Shown: positions 16,810-25,369 of the stretch, in pieces
How the letters are laid out: every line of letters starts with the position of its first letter
Position numbering within the stretch: position 1 is the first letter of the stretch
Assembly: GCA_045627045.1 (NCBI GenBank)
Contig: JAZQMY010000073.1
Coordinates: forward strand, 1 to 48,750
Reading direction: 5' to 3'
Source of the DNA: SIG351 sp045627045
GTDB taxonomy: Bacteria > Bacillota > Clostridia > HGM11327
Length of the DNA stretch: 48,750 bases
The notes under the pieces: model-generated
Databases searched by the model: none
The model's input: the letters and a program-made list of their open reading frames with translations, nothing else
What the model was told of the DNA's origin: nothing
Position numbers and translations under genes: made by a program

Positions 16810-18132
16810 TCAGTTTGCATCGTCAATCTCTGAGTATGCTGATACAGACATAACTCTGAGACATCTCTCAGGATAGAGAATTGTTGCGCCGTTCGTTTCG
16901 AACTTGTAGCCTACTGTTGAGAACTGGTTAAGCGGTCCGCCGATTTCAGACTTATCGTGTACGATCATCTGAAGAGCTCCGCCCTCAGGATCGATAATAC
17001 CGAATGCATCCTTACCGAAGCAATATGTTGCATAAGCTGCAACACCTGCGCCTGCGCCTTCACCGGGGAATATGTCAGCATCATCGGCAACTGTGCCGAA
17101 ATCTGTTGAAGCAAAAGTAATAGCTGAAGTAGTGTTTGCAGTAACAACTGTTGAAACGCCGTTGATGGAAATTACTCTGCCAACAAGTGAGCTTGCTGCA
17201 ACAGTGCCGCCATCAAATGCTACTGACGTAATAGCACCTGTATAGCCACCTGAATGGTTAACCTTGAGGCTTCTTGAATTGCTTGCAAGGTCAGCACCCT
17301 TGAGGACCGGAGCAAATGTATCTTCGATAAACCTCATGCCGTGAAGCTCACCGATTTCGCCGTTGAAGATCTCGCTCGTTGCGGCGTACTTATGAACTTC
17401 AATCCACTCTTCGCTCTGACGGAGGTCATATGCGACAGACGGATGAATAACAGCGTAATACTTGCCATTGATTGTCGGGACTTTGTCCTTCTTCATTTTT
17501 GTGACAGCCTTGTTAACCATAGTAGGCGTGAGCATTGCGTAAGAAGAAGATGTAAATGACATCTCTGTAGCTTCTGTAGGTGTAGAAACAACTGCGCCTG
17601 TTGAAGGATTGATGTTATCGCAGTAGAGTACGTTTGTATTTACATAGAGAGCATCTCTGATGAGTGTTTCCTGTGTTTCTGCAGCCGAAGCACCCATTTC
17701 CTCTGTTGCGCCGAGAATCGTATCGTCATAAGCTCTCAATTCGAGGACATCCGTAATAGCTGCATATGTACCATACTGATTGATTGTACCTGTCTTGCTT
17801 GACATACCAAACTTCTGTCCTGTCGGGATAACACCCTCAACGAGCTGTGAAGCTTTGTCGAATGTATTCCACTTTCTCCATTCAACTGTCTTGCCGTTGT
17901 TTGCAGGAAGTCCCTGCTTCTTACCGAACTGAGCATAGAACATATCTACTCGAGCGTTTTCAAGGAGCTCTGTGTCATAGAATGTCTTGAGCTCGCCTGC
18001 AAGAGTGTTCTTTGCATCAAACGCCGTTGTCTGTCCTGTGTAAGCGTTTACATAATTGCCTGTTGCATTCGTGAGTGTGCCTGCATCAGCGAAAAGCTGA
18101 AGAATGCTGATAATTGCCTTGATTTTGTTCAT
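16810..18132 (-). CDS. Major capsid protein, N4-gp56 family, with N-terminal LQLFA site
   Basis: 440 residues. The region after residue 40 (FYDTELLENARVDMFYAQFG, then GKTVEWRKW, then a GT.NQYGTYAAITD stretch) is characteristic of the N4-gp56 major capsid family with the HK97 fold. The N-terminus carries LQLFA at residues 11-15, the recognition sequence of Prp proteases, so the mature protein probably starts at Asp16. A small Ig-like insertion rich in Thr/Ala (about 330-375) may be surface-exposed. AAAGGAG precedes ATG 18132. It follows scaffold directly in the head operon. Confidence 0.9.
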   Translation of the reverse strand: MNKIKAIISILQLFADAGTLTNATGNYVNAYTGQTTAFDAKNTLAGELKTFYDTELLENARVDMFYAQFGKKQGLPANNGKTVEWRKWNTFDKASQLVEGVIPTGQKFGMSSKTGTINQYGTYAAITDVLELRAYDDTILGATEEMGASAAETQETLIRDALYVNTNVLYCDNINPSTGAVVSTPTEATEMSFTSSSYAMLTPTMVNKAVTKMKKDKVPTINGKYYAVIHPSVAYDLRQSEEWIEVHKYAATSEIFNGEIGELHGMRFIEDTFAPVLKGADLASNSRSLKVNHSGGYTGAITSVAFDGGTVAASSLVGRVISINGVSTVVTANTTSAITFASTDFGTVADDADIFPGEGAGAGVAAYATYCFGKDAFGIIDPEGGALQMIVHDKSEIGGPLNQFSTVGYKFETNGATILYPERCLRVMSVSAYSEIDDAN

Positions 18133-18176
18133 AATTGTTTCTCCTTTAGTTATTTTTGTGTGGGAGAAACCTATCT

Positions 18177-19178
18177 TTACTTGAATTCCTGTCCGGGATA
18201 GATTTTCTCACCACGCCTGATTCGCTCCTTAAGAGCATTTCGCTGCTCTTTTGAAGCATTTGCGTAATTGAAATTTGTTACGGAAGGTGCTACTCCTGTT
18301 GTGCCTGCCTCGGAAGGTCTCCTCTGTCCTGCCTGAATAGTATTTGATATCTGCTCCGCTGTCTTCTGTGCCGTAATCTGCATTGTAGCCTGCTGAATGT
18401 CCTTGCGATGAACCGCATAATAGGCATCCTCAACGGAAACACCGCCATTCGGTGATGTCATTCTTGCGAAAGTCGGATTCTTCAATTCAGTTTTCAAATC
18501 GAAATTCGGGAATGTTGCTTTCATTGCCTCGCCCTGCGCTTCAAGACTCCTCAGATGATTTTCGAACATCTCCTCTTCAACCGTTCTCGCCTTGATTGCA
18601 TCGCCCACTTCTCTGAGTGTATTCTTTTTTTCTGTCTCAAGGTCATTGCCGTGTTCAAGAGCCTGATTCTCATATATCAGGTCATCATTCTTGATAGCCT
18701 CGTTCAGAGCCTTATAGTCGATGTTGTTTGAATCAAGTCCGTGTCTCTTTGCGAGCAACATCATTGATTCCTCCATCATTCCGAAAGCATCCGTCTGCGT
18801 TTTCGATTTTTTCAACCTTTCCTGCACAATGCTCTGCATCTGCTTGTTGTACTCGGGATCTGCCATAATTTCGTCCCAAGTCGGCTTCTTCGGAGCATTC
18901 TCTGTTGTTGTAGCTTCTTCTGTCTTTGTCTCCTCGGCGGCAGGAGCATTGCCCTGCGGAGCTGTTGCTTCAGGCTCTCTGTCAGCCGTCTGCTTTGCTT
19001 CCGCTTTGTTCTTTTTCGCCCTGATTTTTTCTTTCGGAACACCAAGCTCCAAAAGTTTCTTTGTGTACTCGTCGGCAGTACCATTATCGACCGTTTTTGC
19101 TCCGTTGCCTTCTGCCGGTGCAGAGCCTTCGCCCTCTCCACCCTCAGCAAAAAGCTGAAGCAGTTTCCATTTTTCCAA
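18177..19178 (-). CDS. Capsid scaffold protein with N-terminal LQLFA site (TTG start)
   Basis: 333 residues, highly charged and helical, with an Ala/Glu/Lys-rich N-terminal third and a basic C-terminus (ALKERIRRGEKIYPGQEFK), the usual make-up of scaffold proteins whose basic tail binds the capsid. It starts at TTG 19178 with GGAGG 9 bases upstream; the nearby ATG is out of frame. The choice is supported because residues 7-11 then read LQLFA, the same motif as in the capsid protein. Likely trimmed and released during maturation. Located between prp and the capsid gene. Confidence 0.85.
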   Translation of the reverse strand: MEKWKLLQLFAEGGEGEGSAPAEGNGAKTVDNGTADEYTKKLLELGVPKEKIRAKKNKAEAKQTADREPEATAPQGNAPAAEETKTEEATTTENAPKKPTWDEIMADPEYNKQMQSIVQERLKKSKTQTDAFGMMEESMMLLAKRHGLDSNNIDYKALNEAIKNDDLIYENQALEHGNDLETEKKNTLREVGDAIKARTVEEEMFENHLRSLEAQGEAMKATFPNFDLKTELKNPTFARMTSPNGGVSVEDAYYAVHRKDIQQATMQITAQKTAEQISNTIQAGQRRPSEAGTTGVAPSVTNFNYANASKEQRNALKERIRRGEKIYPGQEFK

Positions 19179-19241
19179 AATGTGAAACCTCCATAAAAAA
19201 TATTACGCTATGATGTTGCGACCATCTATATAACCTATCGG

Positions 19242-19547
19242 TTAAATGACTTTGTATTTGATGTTTTCGGGGAACTGTGAAGCAAGAATTTCAAACCCAA
19301 CACAAACGTGATCGAAAATCATCCTTGCCACTTCAGAATTGTTGCTTCTGCTCTTGCAGACTATTTCTGCGTGTCCCTGCTCAATCTTGACTTTGCTTCT
19401 CTCCGAAATGTGCTTTGCATCCTCTGCGAGTGTCAATATCAGTATAGATACGGCAGAGCAAACGAGATCATGTCCGATATCACCGCTCTGAGCGTGTCCG
19501 TCTGCCGTAACCTTTGTCTTTTTCCTGTTGTATGCTATCTCAACCAT
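19242..19547 (-). CDS. prp: Prp-like cysteine protease (capsid/scaffold processing)
   Basis: 101 residues, the usual length of Prp, the ribosomal-processing cysteine protease that removes the N-terminus of L27 in Firmicutes. The signature DGHAQSGDIGHDLVCSAVS is present, giving the catalytic His18 and Cys30. The gene sits between portal and scaffold, in a phage head operon, and both scaffold and capsid carry LQLFA sites near their N-termini. Prp of Staphylococcus is known to act on phage scaffold and capsid as well as L27. Here the phage appears to carry its own enzyme. ATG 19547 is 5 bases from the portal stop. Confidence 0.85.
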   Translation of the reverse strand: MVEIAYNRKKTKVTADGHAQSGDIGHDLVCSAVSILILTLAEDAKHISERSKVKIEQGHAEIVCKSRSNNSEVARMIFDHVCVGFEILASQFPENIKYKVI

Positions 19548-19551
19548 TGTG

Positions 19552-21360
19552 TCAACCTATCTGCGAGGCATTATTGCTTCTTGCCCTTGCGTTCTGCATT
19601 CTCGTTGATTCTGTCTGCTGTTCTCCGTTCGGCATTTCAGCCAATGTGTTTGTTCCGCCCGGAACATTGCCGCCAACTGTCTGCATTATATCCTGCGACA
19701 GCCCATCAACCAATTCCGGTCTCGCCATCTGCGCCAACGTCAATGACAGATTCATATACTGCGCAAGCTTTTGGAACATCGTTCCGTTTTCGGAAATCTT
19801 CGACATAATCGCATCCTTGCCGTCAAACTCCATCATTCCTATTGTAGTCAGTGCTTGGTCTACGTTCTGCGGATTGAAGAAGCCCAACTGATAGAACTGC
19901 AAAGCTAATTCGTTCTGCGATATTTTAGAATAAACGTTTCTGCGCTGTGGTACTACTTTAATATCGAACACAGGAAGCCTGAATCCGTCTCCGCTCTCCT
20001 GAAGCTTGAGCCTCTGATTTGTATACGCCATGAACTTTTCCGCACCGAATTCGCCCATTATACGGAACTGTCTCGGCATATCGTAGAACTGTCTGATAAG
20101 CTCTATGACAAGATTGATTATCTGTGAGTAGGCTCTGTATGATGTCATTGTACTGTCTCGTGAGCCTTTGCCTGAAGCCTCTTGCAGTGCGGCTATTGCT
20201 GAAGCAGCCGTAACACCTGATGTTGCATTGCCTGTTGCAGCCTCCGTATTGCCGGATGTCTGCCTCAACTCGTCAATGATTCTGTCCATTACGTTGACGT
20301 ATACGCCGTTCAGCGGATTATAATCAATCGGTCTCAAGGATTCCTCGGAGACATTACCTTCAACCGATATAATCGGTTTGGATGTATCGAGGAATTCTTC
20401 CTCATTCACGCCACTTCCGTTCCTTCGGAAATACCTCGGGATTGCTCCTGCCATTGCATTTTTCACAAACGCCGTATTGAACAGGTCAATCTCTGTCTGC
20501 GGCGTTTTTTCTATGTCTACATAGCCGTATCCGTACGGAGAACCCTCAATCGGGAACAGACTATCAAATACATATGGATAAAGTCCGTGATCGTACAAGC
20601 CTCGTTCAGCCGTTTCAGGATCATTTTCTGTGGCATAAAGCACGTTATCTCCGACATACTTGATGTACTGGAGGGTATTGACATTGTCAACTCTCTTCTT
20701 GTAATAACAATCAATTACTGTTGCCTTGTTTTCCGTATCAACTGTATCGTCATAGAGGAATGTTGAGGAAACGAAATTGTTGCTGTTGAGCTTACCTTCC
20801 AACTCCGGATATCTCTCAATCAACAGGTCTTTGTCGCACAATTCTGTATGAAATACATATCTGCTCCGCTGAATATCCTTCACGCCTGCTTCGAAATACA
20901 CATCAAGCAGATTGCATTTTTCGATTGAGATGTCTCCCAAGCCGTTGAGCTTGTTCTGATTCCACGTCACCTTGTAGAGCCCGGTGCCTGTTTTAAGCTT
21001 CTGCCAACCGACTTCTGAATATGTGTTTTCGAAATCGTTCTGATCAAGAATACAGGGAATGATTGCTGAAAGCACCTGCGATTCCGCCTTGTCTTCCTGC
21101 CCTCTCGGCAGGATATTGGGCTCGGGGTAGGATTCGATGTAGTCTGCATGCTTGCTCGTGATGATGTTATGCAGCCAAGCAGAGCGTGAAGTAAAGCCTC
21201 CGTCTTTGCCTATCTCTGTTGATTTGCGCTCCTCGTCTGAATTGCGCATCTTCCACCACTGTTCCGAGGCTTTAATTCTGCTCTCGGTTCTTGCCCTGTC
21301 GCCTTTGTATTTCTGCAGAGTCCTCGTCAGGTCCTGCAACTGTTCTGTGCCTATTGTCAT
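19552..21360 (-). CDS. Portal protein (P22/T7-connector type)
   Basis: 602 residues, in the place of the portal between large terminase and capsid genes. It has the length and composition of P22-like portals: an N-terminal helical region, a central acidic beta region (about 150-250), a stem segment with TSGVTAASAIAALQEASGKG near 385-405 and a long helical C-terminus with a Gln/Asn-rich tail. Portals form the dodecameric ring for DNA entry and exit. ATG at 21360 follows a short gap from a small head gene. Confidence 0.85.
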   Translation of the reverse strand: MTIGTEQLQDLTRTLQKYKGDRARTESRIKASEQWWKMRNSDEERKSTEIGKDGGFTSRSAWLHNIITSKHADYIESYPEPNILPRGQEDKAESQVLSAIIPCILDQNDFENTYSEVGWQKLKTGTGLYKVTWNQNKLNGLGDISIEKCNLLDVYFEAGVKDIQRSRYVFHTELCDKDLLIERYPELEGKLNSNNFVSSTFLYDDTVDTENKATVIDCYYKKRVDNVNTLQYIKYVGDNVLYATENDPETAERGLYDHGLYPYVFDSLFPIEGSPYGYGYVDIEKTPQTEIDLFNTAFVKNAMAGAIPRYFRRNGSGVNEEEFLDTSKPIISVEGNVSEESLRPIDYNPLNGVYVNVMDRIIDELRQTSGNTEAATGNATSGVTAASAIAALQEASGKGSRDSTMTSYRAYSQIINLVIELIRQFYDMPRQFRIMGEFGAEKFMAYTNQRLKLQESGDGFRLPVFDIKVVPQRRNVYSKISQNELALQFYQLGFFNPQNVDQALTTIGMMEFDGKDAIMSKISENGTMFQKLAQYMNLSLTLAQMARPELVDGLSQDIMQTVGGNVPGGTNTLAEMPNGEQQTESTRMQNARARSNNASQIG

Positions 21361-21379
21361 CGATTATGTCCTCTCGTTA

Positions 21380-21901
21380 TCAAGATCCGATAAACCATTC
21401 TCCATTGTACACCGCAAGAATAGGGGCAACACTAATCTCACCATCATCAAATATATACACAACAAGTGCAGGTTCAAGCTCAACATCAATTCTAAGTAGT
21501 GACATCATTCCCGATACTTCATCCAAAATTTCTCCATTCCGAACACTCTTTAAGTAACAATAAACAGGTTTTTTCTTAAAATGCGCCTTAACTTCTGCAA
21601 CAGAGTAATTAGCTGTTATAGTTCCATTATCAAGGTCTTGCACAACCTCTAACATCATACTATCGTCACCGCTACCGCCACCGCCTGTGCCTTCACTTTC
21701 AAACGGAGGATCTACCTTTTCCGCTTTCGGCGGATATGCCGTCCCATCATTGATGAGCCTTGCGACTCCGTCAGGCACAACCTGTGTAGTACCTGCCTCA
21801 TAAGTATATTTTTTGCCGTTCACAAATGCCGTAAACGGATTACTGCCGCTCGGAATCTGTACTGTTCTCTCGCCGCTTTTTTCTGGTGTAAATGCTGCCA
21901 T
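21380..21901 (-). CDS. Small phage protein between large terminase and portal
   Basis: 173 residues. Residues 20-55 hold a beta unit reading FVNGKKYTYEAGTTQVVP, similar to that of the small gene after the capsid. A Gly/Ser linker with GTGGGGSGDDS follows (about 72-82), then a second acidic beta domain. It starts 3 bases after the large terminase stop with GGAGA upstream. Possibly a head decoration or portal-associated protein. Function not recognised. Confidence 0.5.
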   Translation of the reverse strand: MAAFTPEKSGERTVQIPSGSNPFTAFVNGKKYTYEAGTTQVVPDGVARLINDGTAYPPKAEKVDPPFESEGTGGGGSGDDSMMLEVVQDLDNGTITANYSVAEVKAHFKKKPVYCYLKSVRNGEILDEVSGMMSLLRIDVELEPALVVYIFDDGEISVAPILAVYNGEWFIGS

Positions 21902-21904
21902 ATA

Positions 21905-23323
21905 TTATCTCCTCTTCTTAAATTGGTCTAATGGGTCTGTTAAAACAACCCTTGATTTTTCCTGTATAATCGGCTTAATCGGTCTTGACATGCACATATA
22001 TCGTACCTCGTCAGGACAGTGGTCCTCAAGTGTTGTATCAAGGTCTTCAGGCTTTGTCTCCGAGAAAACCATCAGAGGCATCGTCCTGATGAATGCCTTG
22101 CAATTGTCGAAAACATACATCCGAGGATAGCCGTTATCATCAAACTGTAATCTATAGTGAACCTGCATCCAACCGGGAATACGATTATTATCGCCCGGCG
22201 TGAAATAAATGCCGTACCGCTCTGCCGTTTCTGCCACGCTCTCACCTCGGGATGTGTCCCATATGGAAGGGTCTGCGACAGAATCGACTATTTTTCTATT
22301 CTTTAGCCACGGATGTTCTCTCTCGAAATCCCGAATGCGTTTGAATTGTTCGTCAGGATTCCATTTAACACCCTCATTAGGCGTTTTCGTACATCCGTAC
22401 ATCTCTAATATCCGATACAACACTCCGTCATAGTCAATAGCCCAATAGCCGAGGCTGAAAGGCTTGTTATAGCCGAAATCGTATGATCTCATTATGTTCC
22501 ATCCACGTTTCTCGCCCTCGTTTAAGTCGAATGGCTCTATAACGTGACAATAACGCCTCTGTCTGCGTAATTCCTCTGCATCTACACCCAACTTTGCGGC
22601 AATTTTCGGATCAGGATTAATGATGAAATCTTCAAAAAACTGTCCTTCGAAGATGTCCCAATTGCCATATAACCAAGCCTCACGCAGCTTCGGAGGTAGT
22701 GCTTCGAGCTGCTTTATGTAGTCAGGCTGAGACTGCATCAGAGCCTTGTTATCCGTAACCAACGATTGTATAAACGTGTAGTCATCGGGATTCTCTCCCT
22801 CTCCGTACTCTCTATCAATAAAAATCCGCTTAATATATGCGTGTCCCTGTCCGCCCGGATTGCAGGTGTAATAGCATCTCTTTGGGAATCCGTTTACGCC
22901 TCGCATACAGGCAGTGATTGATTTCATTTGAAATTCTGAAAGCTGTGTAGCCTCATCAAGGAAAATTATGTCAAATTCTGTACCCTGCAGATGGTCGAGA
23001 TCCTTATCGCAGGCGCAATAGGTAAAACTAATCGTGCTGCCATTAAAAAACTTCAGGACCTTGTCCTTGTCATTGTACTTGGCGATACCCAATAATTCAG
23101 CTCTCAGGATGTTGATGTGGTTATTAACCAATTCAGGATATGTCCGTCTGACAATCAGGACCTTTATGCCTGCATATCGCATGCACAGGAGCTTTGCCTT
23201 AGCCCGAACCGACCAAGACTTTCCTCCGCCTCTTGCGCCTCCGAATCCTACATGTTTCGTTTTAGCTGTCAAGAATTGTTCCTGCTTCGGAGATGGTCGG
23301 TCAATTGTAATCTGTGTTTTCAT
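21905..23323 (-). CDS. terL: Large terminase subunit (packaging ATPase/nuclease)
   Basis: 473 residues. Walker A reads GGARGGGKS (28-36) and Walker B reads IIFLDEAT (119-126), the ATPase that drives DNA into the prohead. The C-terminal part begins with SYDFGYNKPFSLGYW near 299, the first acidic residue of the RNase H-like headful or cos nuclease, and continues with VADPSIWD. A longer frame begins with ATT at 23374, but ATG 23323 forms an ATGA overlap with the phosphoesterase stop and is the likely start. Terminase type resembles PBSX/Terminase_3 relatives. Confidence 0.93.
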   Translation of the reverse strand: MKTQITIDRPSPKQEQFLTAKTKHVGFGGARGGGKSWSVRAKAKLLCMRYAGIKVLIVRRTYPELVNNHINILRAELLGIAKYNDKDKVLKFFNGSTISFTYCACDKDLDHLQGTEFDIIFLDEATQLSEFQMKSITACMRGVNGFPKRCYYTCNPGGQGHAYIKRIFIDREYGEGENPDDYTFIQSLVTDNKALMQSQPDYIKQLEALPPKLREAWLYGNWDIFEGQFFEDFIINPDPKIAAKLGVDAEELRRQRRYCHVIEPFDLNEGEKRGWNIMRSYDFGYNKPFSLGYWAIDYDGVLYRILEMYGCTKTPNEGVKWNPDEQFKRIRDFEREHPWLKNRKIVDSVADPSIWDTSRGESVAETAERYGIYFTPGDNNRIPGWMQVHYRLQFDDNGYPRMYVFDNCKAFIRTMPLMVFSETKPEDLDTTLEDHCPDEVRYMCMSRPIKPIIQEKSRVVLTDPLDQFKKRR

Positions 23324-24093
23324 AGTTTTGCGAAAAACTTCTTTTCTGCGCCCGAAATATATATGATTGGGCAATCCTTGCTTGAAGGCTTAAACTCAAA
23401 CGCTTCTCCGTAACCACCGTAATCAAGGCAAGCGGAAGTATTGACGAACAACTTGCCCACTTTGCAGACCGTCCTGCTGCTGAAATCCGACCTGTAGAAG
23501 CTTTGTTTTATGCTCATAGGCAGATGAGTGTGTGAGTGGATATAAATGTCCGCATCCACGATAGAAGCCATATCAGCCAATCTGATGGCTTTTGCGCCCT
23601 CTTTCCTGCCTCCACCTGATCCGTGAGTGCAGTATATCGCATAGCTGACCTGTCTGTTATGTTCAGATTTTCGACACCCAATGCGCAGAAATATCATTGC
23701 ACCGGTCTTTGCGTACCTATCGAGAATGCCCAACTGTTTTGCGGCAACAGCGGAGAGGTCAATACCTTCTTTGATATAGGTCCTGTTTTCGTGATTTCCC
23801 TGCGTAATGGCAAGAATTTTGTTTGAAATCGGGGAAAACAGATCCGTAAACGCCTGCAGCTGCTCCATCGGAGACATATCCTCCGCATAGCAATCAGATA
23901 CGGAAGTTTTGGTCGCATTGTTCATGATATCGCCGTTCAAAATGGCATATGCATTCTCCGCCTCTGCTACCTGTCTGATGCGCTGCTCGATCAGAGCCTT
24001 ATCGCAATGAGCATCGCCTATGTGCAGGTCCGCAAATGTATGGATTTCTGCCGCCATCATATCTCTCGGCAATTCTATTTGTATCGTTTTCAC
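23320..24093 (-). CDS. Calcineurin-like metallophosphoesterase inside the terminase operon
   Basis: 257 residues with the full set of metal-binding motifs: DLH (22-24), GD (54-55), GNHE (99-102), His157 and HSHTH (186-190). These enzymes hydrolyse phosphodiesters or phosphomonoesters, and the SbcD/Mre11 and phage lambda PP types act on nucleic acids or phosphoproteins. The gene lies between small and large terminase and overlaps both by 4 bp (start is GTG, overlapping the terS stop as GTGA). Such tight coupling suggests a packaging or genome-end role, which is inference. No membrane segment is seen. Confidence 0.8.
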   Translation of the reverse strand: MKTIQIELPRDMMAAEIHTFADLHIGDAHCDKALIEQRIRQVAEAENAYAILNGDIMNNATKTSVSDCYAEDMSPMEQLQAFTDLFSPISNKILAITQGNHENRTYIKEGIDLSAVAAKQLGILDRYAKTGAMIFLRIGCRKSEHNRQVSYAIYCTHGSGGGRKEGAKAIRLADMASIVDADIYIHSHTHLPMSIKQSFYRSDFSSRTVCKVGKLFVNTSACLDYGGYGEAFEFKPSSKDCPIIYISGAEKKFFAKL

Positions 24094-24560
24094 TCGGTGT
24101 ACTCCTCTATGTCATCCGCAATCTTAACTTCAATGCTGCCGGATTTCTCATCCTCGCTCTGCGCATCCTTACGCAGTTTCTCAATTCGGGCTATCTGCTC
24201 CTGCATATCCAATTCATTTTTAATTCCCTTCAATTCACATGCATCACGCAATGACAACATCAACTGCCTAATGCTTGTTGCATCGGCGGTCAACGTCCCA
24301 TCGTCAATTCCGTCCGTTATTTTCTGCAAAAGCCTATCCGTTGCCTGCATAATCACATCTACTCGCCTTGCTTCTCGCTCTGCAACAGAATTAACGATTT
24401 TCTCATCCAGTTTTAATCGTGACTTCTTCCGCAATTCTGTCCACTTTTCCCTCGCACCGACTTTCTGTATCGTGCTAAATGGGACATCATATTTATCGGC
24501 AAGCTTGCGGTAACTCGCACCACGGATATATTCTGCCTTAATCTTTTTCCAATCAGCCAT
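24090..24560 (-). CDS. terS: Small terminase subunit
   Basis: 156 residues. The first 50 residues form a helix-turn-helix (IRGASYRKLADKYDVPFST), the DNA-recognition domain of phage small terminases, followed by helical oligomerisation segments and an acidic C-terminus. First gene of the late leftward operon, with AGGAGG 5 bases before ATG 24560. Its stop overlaps the start of the phosphoesterase. It should recognise the pac or cos site, which is often nearby. Confidence 0.85.
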   Translation of the reverse strand: MADWKKIKAEYIRGASYRKLADKYDVPFSTIQKVGAREKWTELRKKSRLKLDEKIVNSVAEREARRVDVIMQATDRLLQKITDGIDDGTLTADATSIRQLMLSLRDACELKGIKNELDMQEQIARIEKLRKDAQSEDEKSGSIEVKIADDIEEYTE

Positions 24561-24580
24561 ATATCCTCCTGTCTATTGTA

Positions 24581-24609
24581 ATTGTATTGTTTAATTTAGC
24601 TATTGACAA
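24581..24609 (-). promoter_or_regulatory. Leftward late promoter
   Basis: On the - strand TTGTCA (24609-24604), a 17-base spacer and TACAAT (24586-24581), just ahead of the terS ribosome site. Close to the housekeeping sigma consensus. Confidence 0.65.
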
Positions 24610-24636
24610 CCCCCCTCCCTCGGGCGTATCACCGCC

Positions 24637-24675
24637 AAAAAAATTTTCAAAAAAATTTAAAAAAATTGCAAAAAA
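24637..24675. other. Phased A-tracts between divergent promoters
   Basis: Four A-runs of 7, 7, 7 and 6 bases begin at 24637, 24649, 24659 and 24670, close to helical repeat. Such phasing gives intrinsically bent DNA. It could act as an UP element for the rightward promoter or be part of a terminase recognition region. Confidence 0.5.
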
Positions 24676-24679
24676 CCTC

Positions 24680-24708
24680 TTGACAAATCACGCATTGCGT
24701 GATATAAT
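24680..24708 (+). promoter_or_regulatory. Consensus rightward promoter of the accessory cassette
   Basis: TTGACA (24680-24685), 17-base spacer, TATAAT (24703-24708): a perfect match to the housekeeping promoter. It drives the three-gene cassette at 24765-25934, which is opposite to its flanking phage operons. A small GGGC-AAAAA-GCCC hairpin (24728-24740) lies in the leader before the ribosome site. Confidence 0.85.
24687..24703. promoter_or_regulatory. Palindromic operator in the promoter spacer
   Basis: ATCACGCATTGCGTGAT is a perfect 8-bp inverted repeat around one central base. It fills the region between -35 and -10, so a bound repressor would block the polymerase. The likely binder is the small helix-turn-helix protein at the end of the same operon (inference). 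Confidence 0.7.
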
Positions 24709-24764
24709 ATAGGCGTAAAATCAATCAGGGCAAAAAGCCCCCAAAAAGAAAAGGAGAAAAGAAA

Positions 24765-25352
24765 ATGATACATGAGAGAACTTACAAAAAATTATACGAA
24801 CAGTATTCGCACATAAACGTGGGTGATTTAGCCGAAATGCATTGGTTTTCTGACGATTACGGCAGCTATGCTTGCACAGGCGTTACTGTTGTCGAATGTT
24901 CTGAGCGTTTTGTTCCGTTTGCGGAGCAGGACGATGAGTCCGACATAATCGGTGCTATTTTCCAATCAGTAAAGCTGTCGGACAACCGCAATTATGTCTT
25001 TTCTGAAAACAACACAATAGAAACTGAAAACTACATCGACTTGTCTGTAGGCAATTATGTCTGCGATGACATTACCTATGCATTGACAGTAAGCGGCAAG
25101 CCAATCAACATTTGTGATTACATTACCGGTAATTTTAAGGGAGACAACAATCCCGATTGGATAACCCGAATCATTGATACAAGATGGGCTAATTCTCGCA
25201 CTAAAATCCACCTGCCGTGGGAAGCCGAAATGAAATGGAGAGTATTCGTCAATGTTTTTGACGAGGGATATCAGGTAGCCGCATTTGATACAGAAGACGA
25301 AGCAAAGCTGTTTGCAATGACAAAGCAGAATACTATATGGTTTGAAAGATAA
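24765..25352 (+). CDS. Unknown protein, first gene of the acr/aca-like cassette
   Basis: 195 residues, acidic, soluble, with many aromatic residues and no membrane segment. The last ~45 residues (VFVNVFDEGYQVAAFDTEDE...) look like a compact alpha-beta unit. I do not recognise a family. AAGGAG lies before ATG 24765 and a perfect promoter lies 56 bases upstream of it. It stands between late and early phage operons in the opposite orientation, as expected for a separately acquired cargo gene. An anti-CRISPR or other host-defence inhibitor is a hypothesis from operon layout only. Confidence 0.7.
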   Translation: MIHERTYKKLYEQYSHINVGDLAEMHWFSDDYGSYACTGVTVVECSERFVPFAEQDDESDIIGAIFQSVKLSDNRNYVFSENNTIETENYIDLSVGNYVCDDITYALTVSGKPINICDYITGNFKGDNNPDWITRIIDTRWANSRTKIHLPWEAEMKWRVFVNVFDEGYQVAAFDTEDEAKLFAMTKQNTIWFER

Positions 25353-25369
25353 CAAAGGAGGAACACAAA

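Noticed and set aside
18721..19158. 145-codon hydrophobic + strand frame opposite the scaffold gene
   Set aside because: Antisense of an Ala/Glu-rich scaffold naturally gives Ser/Phe/Ala-rich 'membrane' frames; no ribosome site.
23324..23374. Upstream extension of the large terminase
   Set aside because: Begins with ATT, overlaps the phosphoesterase deeply and has no ribosome site; ATG 23323 forms an ATGA junction.
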